NCBI GenBank assembly: GCA_964466455.1
Contig: CAYXNL010000028.1
Span: 1 to 30,279, forward strand
From: S010-25 sp964466455
GTDB taxonomy: Bacteria; Pseudomonadota; Gammaproteobacteria; SZUA-229
Reading direction: 5' to 3'
DNA length: 30,279 bases
This document shows positions 24,155 to 30,279 of the stretch, piece after piece. Every line of letters begins with the position of its first letter. Positions within the stretch are counted from its first letter, which is position 1. The notes beneath the pieces were generated by a model that saw nothing but the letters and a program-made list of their open reading frames with translations, had not been told where the DNA came from and did not search any database. The translations under genes were made by a program, and so were the position numbers.

Positions 24155-26758
24155 TTAAACCGGGCTTGCCTGACCGGACTCCTTTTTATTATAAAAACTG
24201 ACAATATTACCAGTGGGTAAAGCAGTCAGGGGTTCTGATATATAATTACCCTGCACCTTATCTACACCACATATTTTCAGCAGCCGCACAATTTCCGGGC
24301 TTTCCACGTACTCAGCTACGGTATAACGACCCAGTGAGTGTGCAACATCATTCATCGCCGTTACAATAGCGCGATCAGTGGCACCTCTCGCCATACTTTT
24401 TACAAACTGGCCGTCAATTTTTACATAATCCGTTGGTAAATTTTTCAATTGTGCAAAAGAGCAAAAACCCGAACCGAAATCATCAAGTGAAAAATGACAG
24501 CCAATTTTTCTTAGTTCGGTAATAAAATCATTTGCCTGTTCCAGATTGGCAATCGCAGAAGTTTCAGTCACTTCAAATGTCAGTGCAGATGGACTTACCC
24601 CGTATTTTTTTATTATACGTTTAATTTTTTCCAACGACTCATTACTGTCAACAGTATGGCCGGAAATATTTATTGATAACCTTATTTTTGTGCTAATACC
24701 AACTAATACCATTTCCTGCAAGGAATGTTCAAGTACCCACAGATCAATTGCAACCATGAGATTAAAACGTTCTGCTGTCGGAATAAAGCTATCGGGATAA
24801 TGTAGTTCACCATCTTCTCCCTTCATCCGTACCAGTACCTCGTAGCTATAAATCTTATCTGTATCTTTTAAATGTCGTTGCCACAACACACCATCCTGAG
24901 CAGGAAGATTAATTAAGTCGATATCCTTCATTTGCATAATTGGTTGAAAATGTAACTCAAATCTGTTCTCAGCCAGAGCTTCACGCACACGTGCCGACCA
25001 GCCGAGTTCCGTTCCCATAATATTGCGTTCGTCACTGCTCCTCTCATAGATATGTGTCTGATCACCCCCCATTCGTTTTGAAATATGGCAGGCAATATCT
25101 GCATTAGCCATTAAATCACCCGCAGTAATCGTACCATTTTCCAGCATAACCTCATCCATTATTGCCACACCAAAACTGGCATTAATATGATACATTTCCT
25201 TTTCATGACGTACTCGCACAACCGATAAAGCGTGTCGTATGTCATTAGTGAGTTTTATCGCAAGTTCTGCATTAACATTTTTGAGTATAATTGCAAATTC
25301 ATCACCGCCAATACGTGCAGCCACATCGTAACGGCGTAAATATTTTGTTAGTATCTGGCTTAAATCAATCAGAATACGATCCCCGGTATCATGTCCGGCA
25401 GTATCATTCACATATTTAAACCGATCAATATCCATATACACTACCGCACTTAGAATACCCGTGCGTTGCGCTTTCATAATTTCACTTTCAAGATAATTTT
25501 CAAAATAGCGTCGATTGTACAGGCTGGTCAGGTGATCATGAGTAGCCTGCCAGCGTAACTTTTCCTCCAGCATTTTCCGATCGGAAATATCCCTGAAGGC
25601 AACCACAGAACCTTCCAGCTTATTATCAAGCACCAGCGGAAATAACGTACAGTCAACGGTGATGTGTTTACCATTACTATGCCTGAAAGTAGTTTCCCAG
25701 CTTTTCAGTTTTTCGCCGGATAAATAAGCTTCTTTTAATAAATCATTAGTTCGTGTTTCCTGCTCACTGATATGAAAGACTTCTGCGGCCTGTTTACCCA
25801 GCACCGTTTTCACCTCATCCAGACCAAGTGCTGTTAAAGCAGCAGAATTCATAAAGGTGAGACAGCCCTGCTTATCAACGCCAAAAACGCCTTCACCTAC
25901 TGATTCAAGTATCGCGGACAGGTTTTCACGCTGTTTTTCGATAGAACGCTGTATCTCAATAAAACGACGAATAGCTGCAATACGAGCAATAAACAGCTCC
26001 TCTGCTTCGTTTTTGAACATACACTCAATCGCACCGGCCTGTAGACAGTCAGTAATGACTGCATCAAGATAGGTACCGGTTATCACCGCTGTGCGTATAC
26101 CCGAGGTAGCCGGATTATCACGCAGGCGCTGACATAGAACATAACCATTCTCATCGGGCATAAAATAATCAGTAATTGCAATATCAACCTGCTCGGTAGT
26201 GGCAATATCATAGGCTTCAGACACAGAACATGCGGTGAATACCTCGTAATGGTTGCGTTCCAGTAAACGTTGATAGTAAACACGAATACTATTTGAATCA
26301 TCTACAAATAGAACCTTTATCGGTTTACCCTGCTGTAATGAGCGGGGTTTTTCAATAACCGGTTTAACCGGAGGTGCCAACATGGACTGTAGCGATGCTG
26401 CGACCTCCTGATAACTTTCCCAGGGAATCAGAGCCGTTGATTTTCGTGTACTCATCCAGTTCAACAGATCAAGTTCTGCATCATTGGATAACAAAATCAC
26501 TGGTACCTCACTGTATGGCTCACGGTCGAGAAAAACCAGTAATTCCTTAGAAAACTCAAAGTGTTCATAATTTGGCCAACCAACCAGCACACCATGAAAA
26601 TAATGAGTAGCCCCACTTAATGTCTCAATAGCCGATGAGAAGCCATCTACACTGAACAACTCATAACCCTGTTTTTGAATTATCTTGCCAAGCATATAAC
26701 GTAGCGTGGCTGATTCTTCTACAATAAGGATACGTTGTTTAGATGTGCCATCAGACAT
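24155..26758 (-). CDS. Response regulator with PAS, GGDEF and EAL domains
   Basis: An 867-residue cytoplasmic c-di-GMP signalling protein. Order: degenerate receiver (about 8-125), second receiver (148-270), PAS (277-400), GGDEF (403-570), EAL (590-850). The second receiver keeps the acidic pair (VDDS), phosphoacceptor Asp197 in TDYFMP, Thr in ITGT and a Lys in MFKNE. The first lacks the acceptor Asp (VLVGWPN) and the Lys. The cyclase motif is intact (RIGGDEF, 482-488). The EAL motif reads YEVLVR, with other catalytic residues present (NISG, FEVTET, DDFGSG, VKIDG, QGNY), so both activities are possible. No membrane segment is seen. The ATG at 26758 is preferred over an upstream TTG. It is monocistronic, with no kinase alongside. 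Confidence 0.93.
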   Translation of the reverse strand: MSDGTSKQRILIVEESATLRYMLGKIIQKQGYELFSVDGFSSAIETLSGATHYFHGVLVGWPNYEHFEFSKELLVFLDREPYSEVPVILLSNDAELDLLNWMSTRKSTALIPWESYQEVAASLQSMLAPPVKPVIEKPRSLQQGKPIKVLFVDDSNSIRVYYQRLLERNHYEVFTACSVSEAYDIATTEQVDIAITDYFMPDENGYVLCQRLRDNPATSGIRTAVITGTYLDAVITDCLQAGAIECMFKNEAEELFIARIAAIRRFIEIQRSIEKQRENLSAILESVGEGVFGVDKQGCLTFMNSAALTALGLDEVKTVLGKQAAEVFHISEQETRTNDLLKEAYLSGEKLKSWETTFRHSNGKHITVDCTLFPLVLDNKLEGSVVAFRDISDRKMLEEKLRWQATHDHLTSLYNRRYFENYLESEIMKAQRTGILSAVVYMDIDRFKYVNDTAGHDTGDRILIDLSQILTKYLRRYDVAARIGGDEFAIILKNVNAELAIKLTNDIRHALSVVRVRHEKEMYHINASFGVAIMDEVMLENGTITAGDLMANADIACHISKRMGGDQTHIYERSSDERNIMGTELGWSARVREALAENRFELHFQPIMQMKDIDLINLPAQDGVLWQRHLKDTDKIYSYEVLVRMKGEDGELHYPDSFIPTAERFNLMVAIDLWVLEHSLQEMVLVGISTKIRLSINISGHTVDSNESLEKIKRIIKKYGVSPSALTFEVTETSAIANLEQANDFITELRKIGCHFSLDDFGSGFCSFAQLKNLPTDYVKIDGQFVKSMARGATDRAIVTAMNDVAHSLGRYTVAEYVESPEIVRLLKICGVDKVQGNYISEPLTALPTGNIVSFYNKKESGQASPV

Positions 26759-26825
26759 AAGATTTAGTCTCGTTATGGAAATCCCGAATCTGCTACACAA
26801 GGAGGATAAATGCAGAAATTCCTTA

Positions 26826-26856
26826 AAAAATGCCTTGCTTAACTCGGGGCATCTTT
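26826..26856 (-). terminator. Terminator-like hairpin in the leader of the GGDEF-EAL gene
   Basis: Read on the minus strand, AAAGATGCC pairs with GGCATTTTT (nine pairs including one G-U) around a 13-base loop and ends in a run of T. It lies about 70 bases upstream of the gene start, so it could act as an attenuator or block upstream antisense transcription. The core stem is only five strong pairs. Confidence 0.3.
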
Positions 26857-26871
26857 AGAATAATCAGGATT

Positions 26872-26887
26872 TCGAATATATATTCGA
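26872..26887. promoter_or_regulatory. Perfect 16-base palindrome
   Basis: TCGAATATATATTCGA is its own reverse complement. It lies 114 bases upstream of the GGDEF-EAL start and about 230 bases upstream of the hemB promoter candidate. Length and symmetry suit a dimeric regulator site, but no cognate protein can be named. Confidence 0.35.
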
Positions 26888-27117
26888 TTTTTTTGTGGCA
26901 AAACCGTTGTCTACCCGTTTTCGCCCGATTTTTTTGCATTTTCACTTATGAGCACCTCAGAGGTGCCCTTATTACTATAGGCAATAAAATGACACTTTAC
27001 CAGTATTTCCAGTCTTGCCACCTTATCTAAAAGTCATAAAAATCAACTTTGTTAGTGTCTGTATTTTTTCTCTTCTGTAAATATTTTTGACAAAATAATG
27101 CTACGGCCTGACCGCCC

Positions 27118-27126
27118 TGATACAAT
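27118..27126 (+). promoter_or_regulatory. Candidate extended -10 promoter for hemB
   Basis: TGATACAAT (TG-n-TACAAT) stands 34 bases upstream of the GTG start at 27161. No good -35 is visible at 16-18 bases. It supports a transcript start after 27130, which would exclude the upstream ATG at 27098. Confidence 0.4.
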
Positions 27127-27160
27127 ACACCAGAACTCAATATTGCGGAGCATCAGAGAA

Positions 27161-28168
27161 GTGGCAATAAGCGGTAAATATTCAGCAACCCGAATGCGGC
27201 GAATGCGGCGTGATGATTTTTCCCGTCGTTTAATGCGTGAAAATACAGTACAGGTTAATGACCTGATTTATCCAATGTTTGTCCTTGAAGGCAAGAACCG
27301 GCGCGAAGCCGTCGACTCCATGCCGGGGGTTGAACGTGTCAGTATTGACCAGCTCCTGCTTGAAGCACAGGAATGCCTGACACTGGGTATTCCGGCGATT
27401 GCACTGTTTCCGGTGGTTTCAACGGATAAAAAATCGGCGGATGCCCGTGAAGCCTATAACCCCGACGGCCTTGCCCAGAACGCCGTCCGCCAGCTCAAAC
27501 AGGCTTTTCCCGAATTAGGTGTTATAACCGATGTTGCCCTTGATCCATTTACCAGTCACGGTCAGGACGGGCTGACTGACAGTAGTGGTTATGTCTTAAA
27601 TGATGAAACCGTTGAAGTACTGGTAAAACAGGCACTGTCCCATGCCCAGGCTGGTGCTGATATTGTCGCACCATCCGATATGATGGATGGACGTATCGGC
27701 GCTATTCGCACCGCGCTGGAAGCTGAAAATTATATTTATACCCGGATTCTGGCCTATTCGGCTAAATATGCCTCCAGCTTTTATGGCCCGTTTCGTGACG
27801 CAGTCGGTTCAGCAGCAAACCTTGCCGGTGGTAATAAATGTAGCTATCAGATGGACCCGGCAAATTCAGACGAAGCCCTGCGTGAAGTGGCGCTGGATAT
27901 TGAAGAAGGTGCCGATATGTTTATGGTTAAACCCGGCCTGCCCTATCTGGACATTGTGCGCCGGGTAAAAGATAATTTTGCCGTGCCTACTTACGTCTAT
28001 CAGGTTAGCGGGGAATACGCTATGTTAAAAGCTGCCGCACAAAATGGCTGGCTGGATGAAAAAGCCACCGTTCTGGAAAGTCTGTTATCAATCAAACGTG
28101 CTGGTGCAGATGGTATTCTTACCTACTATGCCAAAACAGTAGCAACATGGCTGACTAAGAATCGCTAA
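27161..28168 (+). CDS. hemB: Delta-aminolevulinic acid dehydratase (porphobilinogen synthase)
   Basis: A 335-residue HemB, which condenses two 5-aminolevulinate molecules to porphobilinogen for haem synthesis. Catalytic lysines are Lys202 (YSAKYASS) and Lys257 (MVKPGLPYLD). The metal region reads DVALDPFTSHGQDG: Ala and Asp replace the three Cys of zinc enzymes, so this is the magnesium-type enzyme seen in Pseudomonas. The frame is open from an ATG at 27098, but that codon has no ribosome site and lies before the candidate promoter. GTG at 27161 has GGAG 10 bases upstream and gives the family length, so it is preferred. aroE follows 55 bases later. Confidence 0.93.
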   Translation: MAISGKYSATRMRRMRRDDFSRRLMRENTVQVNDLIYPMFVLEGKNRREAVDSMPGVERVSIDQLLLEAQECLTLGIPAIALFPVVSTDKKSADAREAYNPDGLAQNAVRQLKQAFPELGVITDVALDPFTSHGQDGLTDSSGYVLNDETVEVLVKQALSHAQAGADIVAPSDMMDGRIGAIRTALEAENYIYTRILAYSAKYASSFYGPFRDAVGSAANLAGGNKCSYQMDPANSDEALREVALDIEEGADMFMVKPGLPYLDIVRRVKDNFAVPTYVYQVSGEYAMLKAAAQNGWLDEKATVLESLLSIKRAGADGILTYYAKTVATWLTKNR

Positions 28169-28197
28169 CTGAAAATTGCTAACCAAGAATCGTTAAT
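28154..28197. repeat. Three near-tandem copies at the hemB 3' end
   Basis: The pattern AAGAATCGCTAAC / AAAATTGCTAAC / AAGAATCGTTAAT repeats at a spacing of about 15 bases. The first copy covers the hemB stop codon. It looks like local duplication and has no evident function. Confidence 0.6.
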
Positions 28198-28223
28198 CCG
28201 ACCCCGGTATCGCCACCACTATT

Positions 28224-29078
28224 ATGAATACAGATATTGACCGTTATGCGGTGTTCGGCAATCCTGTTGCGCACAGCAAATCCCCCCAGATTCATCATCT
28301 GTTTGCCCGGCAGACGAAGCAGCCCATAGATTATACGACGCAATATGTCGATATCGGCGAGTTTGACCGAACGGCTCGGGTCTTCTTCGCTAATCAGGGT
28401 AAAGGCATGAATGTCACCGTGCCCTTTAAACGCGATGCCTGGAAATTCGCCGACACACACAGTAAACGTGCCAGCCTGGCAGGCGCAGTTAATACCCTGT
28501 CGTTGCAGGCTGATGGCTCCGTATCCGGAGACACTACCGATGGCATCGGTCTGGTACGTGACCTCGTCCAGAACCACCGGATTGTGCTTAAAGAAAAAAC
28601 CGTTCTTATTATTGGTGCCGGTGGTGCGGTGCGTGGTGTACTCGAAGCCATCCTGGAACAACAGCCCCACTCCCTTCTCATCGCTAACCGCACCCGACAT
28701 AAAGCGATCACTCTGGCAAATGATTTTAGCCGCATGAACCATACAGCCCCGGACGGAATCCGTGGTTGTGACCTGAGTGAACTGGATAATATATCTTTTG
28801 ATGTCGTGATTAACGGCACGTCTGCCAGCCTGCATGGCGAACTACCATCGCTACCCGACACCTTGTTTAATCCGGTTGCCTGTAGTTATGACATGATGTA
28901 CAGCGCAAAACCAACTCCTTTTATGCAATGGTCTGCGCAACATGGCGCTACCGATGTTTTTGATGGACTCGGTATGCTGGTTGAACAGGCAGCTGAATCA
29001 TTTTTTATCTGGCGCAATGTGCGACCACAAACAGCACCAGTAATTAAAATTATTCGAGAATCACTTATTCATGGATAA
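28224..29078 (+). CDS. aroE: Shikimate dehydrogenase (NADP+)
   Basis: A 284-residue AroE that reduces 3-dehydroshikimate to shikimate in aromatic amino acid synthesis. Shikimate-binding Ser18 and Ser20 lie in NPVAHSKSP, catalytic Lys69 in NVTVPFK, and catalytic Asp106 in GDTTDGIGL (Thr replaces the common Asn of GDNTDG). The NADP fold has GAGGAVRG and the basic-patch motif NRTRHKA that favours NADP over NAD. The C-terminal DGLGMLVEQAAESFFIW block is typical. It starts 55 bases after hemB and is probably in the same transcript. No strong ribosome site is seen. Confidence 0.96.
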   Translation: MNTDIDRYAVFGNPVAHSKSPQIHHLFARQTKQPIDYTTQYVDIGEFDRTARVFFANQGKGMNVTVPFKRDAWKFADTHSKRASLAGAVNTLSLQADGSVSGDTTDGIGLVRDLVQNHRIVLKEKTVLIIGAGGAVRGVLEAILEQQPHSLLIANRTRHKAITLANDFSRMNHTAPDGIRGCDLSELDNISFDVVINGTSASLHGELPSLPDTLFNPVACSYDMMYSAKPTPFMQWSAQHGATDVFDGLGMLVEQAAESFFIWRNVRPQTAPVIKIIRESLIHG

Positions 29079-29154
29079 GATTTTACAGCCAATAAACCCT
29101 AAGCGATTCAAAACCCCCTGAAGCCTGCCTGCAATACTACCGGGACAAGCCCTG

Positions 29155-29315
29155 GGAACCTGTCCGAGAACAGGGTGCCTACTGCGGAAAAGTGAAATTT
29201 GGTCATATTTCCCGCTATTTTTCGTTAAACAGCCGTGCTATTCGCCTCAAAATAGCGAAAAATATGCCTCAAATCCACTTCCCCTCGCAACGACACTTAT
29301 TCTCAGACAGGCTCC
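29155..29315. mobile_element. MITE-like element between aroE and apbE
   Basis: Imperfect terminal inverted repeats: GGAACCTGTCCGAGAACAGG at the left (29155-29174) and, on the other strand, GGAGCCTGTCTGAGAATAAG at the right (29296-29315). The 161-base body has no open frame. An inner pair ATTTTTCG (29217-29224) and CGAAAAAT (29256-29263) makes a hairpin. The right end runs into the apbE stop codon. It is a likely non-autonomous IS derivative; its solo end is at 23148-23169. No target duplication is seen. Confidence 0.8.
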
Positions 29316-30196
29316 TAGTTAATCCAGTATTCCACTTCCTGTAACTTTAAAAAGGCATCTGCCTTACCACCCTGCAACAGGGCCAGCGTGGACATCATAC
29401 CTGCCTCAAGACAGGTTGGTGCCGCCACACTTACCGTATGCGGTGGATTTTCCACCGGCCAGCCCGTTTTCGGATTCAGTACATGACTTAAACGCACGCC
29501 GTCTTTTAACAGATAACGATGTGCATCACCACTGGTAGCAATGGCACCCGTATACAGCTTAAACATCGCAACCGCTTCATCACACCCGGTTATCAAACGA
29601 CCGACCGACCAACAGGCATGATTTTTTCTTGCCCAGGTAACAGCGAGATCACCACCAAGATTTACCAGTACACTTTCGCTGCATAGCGTTCTTGCTATCT
29701 GTACACAGCAGTCAACGGCATATTCCTTAGCAAGTCCACCCAGGTCTATTTCCATGCCTTCCATTAAAATTAATACCGGTGGCTTCCATTTCACTTTATG
29801 CCAGCCAATGTGTTTAAGCAGAGGTTTTATCGTTTTCTGTGAGGGAATATGATTACTGCCATCAAAAGTCCATACCTGACGTAATATACCCGAGGTGATA
29901 TCAAACATTTCCTCACTCAGATTATATAACTCATCCGCAAAACCGATTAATGCTGTTGTTTCCTTATCAAGAGCAAGTGGTTGTCCGGCAGCATGATTAA
30001 TTTTATAAACAATATTATCCTGACGATAACGACTGAATTTGTCTTCAATACGCCAGGCTTCCTGCGCAATATTTTTACCCAGTTTCCGTGCCAGACATTG
30101 ATCTTCTGTCTCCATTAATACTTCACAGGGACAAGCCATCGCGTAAAACTGCGCTTTCCATCCTGTTTCCATTTTTATCAGTTTTATTTTACGCAT
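29315..30196 (-). CDS. apbE: FAD:protein FMN transferase (ApbE-like)
   Basis: A 293-residue ApbE-family protein. ApbE enzymes transfer FMN from FAD to a Thr of target proteins such as Rnf/Nqr subunits. Core blocks: EIDLGGLAKEYAVD, NLGGDLAV, ATSGDAHRYLL and LSHVLNPKTGWPV, with the Mg/FAD-binding Thr-Ser-Gly region intact. Asn stands where many homologues have Asp in the D-P-x-T-G motif. Unlike most family members there is no lipobox or signal peptide, so it should be cytoplasmic unless the start is wrong. ATGs are at 30196 and 30172. The C-terminus (LEAGMMSTLALLQGG...EVEYWIN) is complete for this subgroup, even though the repeat element abuts the stop. No rnf or nqr gene is in view. Confidence 0.9.
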   Translation of the reverse strand: MRKIKLIKMETGWKAQFYAMACPCEVLMETEDQCLARKLGKNIAQEAWRIEDKFSRYRQDNIVYKINHAAGQPLALDKETTALIGFADELYNLSEEMFDITSGILRQVWTFDGSNHIPSQKTIKPLLKHIGWHKVKWKPPVLILMEGMEIDLGGLAKEYAVDCCVQIARTLCSESVLVNLGGDLAVTWARKNHACWSVGRLITGCDEAVAMFKLYTGAIATSGDAHRYLLKDGVRLSHVLNPKTGWPVENPPHTVSVAAPTCLEAGMMSTLALLQGGKADAFLKLQEVEYWIN

Positions 30197-30279
30197 GGGA
30201 TAAACGAGGAACAGCCGGGTGAAGAATACCGGTCACATTCAGTGCACAGGATAAAAAATTATTTACCCGTCTATTTTCC

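Larger units (their letters stand above)
26759..27160. other. 402-base divergent intergenic region before hemB
   Basis: No gene is supported. It holds a perfect 16-base palindrome at 26872-26887, a hairpin with a T-run facing the signalling gene at 26826-26856, a smaller hairpin (GCACCT-CAG-AGGTGC, 26952-26966), and a likely hemB promoter at 27118-27126. A 66-codon frame at 26830-27030 has no ribosome site or recognisable content. Confidence 0.6.

Noticed and set aside
26830..27030. 66-codon frame in the gap upstream of hemB
   Set aside because: No ribosome site, no recognisable motif, and it spans hairpins and A/T-rich regulatory-looking sequence.
28179..28835. 218-codon minus-strand frame opposite aroE
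   Set aside because: aroE has all catalytic motifs on the plus strand; the opposite frame shows no recognisable domain.
29155..29315. Truncation of apbE by the repeat element
   Set aside because: The last residues still align in character with full-length members of its subgroup, so the gene is treated as intact.
1..30279. CRISPR array, tRNA or rRNA genes
   Set aside because: No regularly spaced direct repeats and no tRNA- or rRNA-like conserved segments were seen on either strand.

Overview
The window is a piece of a gammaproteobacterial chromosome. The left and central gene order is close to the Pseudomonas-type neighbourhood (tonB3-yqgE-ruvX-pyrR-pyrB-pyrC', pilT/pilU, proC, yggT, metX-metW). 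Base use is more AT-rich than in Pseudomonas, a large AsmA-like gene is inserted, yggS is missing from its usual place, and the tail of the window holds unrelated genes. The species cannot be fixed from the sequence. A free-living or host-associated Pseudomonas relative, methylotroph or sulfur-oxidiser lineage would all fit.

Layout. 60-4945 (+) is one tight run: TonB-like energy transducer, YqgE, RuvX, PyrR, aspartate transcarbamoylase PyrB and an inactive dihydroorotase-like PyrC'. 5017-8495 (-) carries three type IV pilus retraction-type ATPases: a PilU paralogue, PilU and PilT. 8675-15601 (+) holds proC, yggT, yggU, a 1041-residue AsmA-family protein, metX and metW. 15938-21760 (+) is a partial type II secretion cluster, gspC-D-E-F, with no pseudopilin genes after it. 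21804-22998 (-) is a methyltransferase overlapping an unrecognised 127-residue protein, divergent from a LysR regulator (23201-24109). 24155-26758 (-) is a REC-REC-PAS-GGDEF-EAL signalling protein. 27161-29078 (+) is hemB then aroE, and 29315-30196 (-) is an ApbE-like FAD:protein FMN transferase.

How they work together. The pyr genes form a pyrimidine block in which PyrC' most likely acts as a structural partner of PyrB. The Pil ATPases power pilus retraction, the Gsp proteins are the outer-membrane gate and cytoplasmic motor of protein secretion, and the c-di-GMP protein may tie surface behaviour to signalling. ProC, MetX/MetW, HemB and AroE are housekeeping biosynthesis.

The intergenic regions hold at least three different short inverted-repeat elements with no transposase gene (10137-10232, 15733-15891, 29155-29315), and lone ends of two of them (window start, 23148-23169). 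I see no tRNA, rRNA, CRISPR array, phage or complete insertion sequence. I did not find a clearly new multi-gene system. The least explained items are the triple retraction-ATPase cluster, the 127-residue protein coupled to the methyltransferase, and the dispersed palindromic elements.
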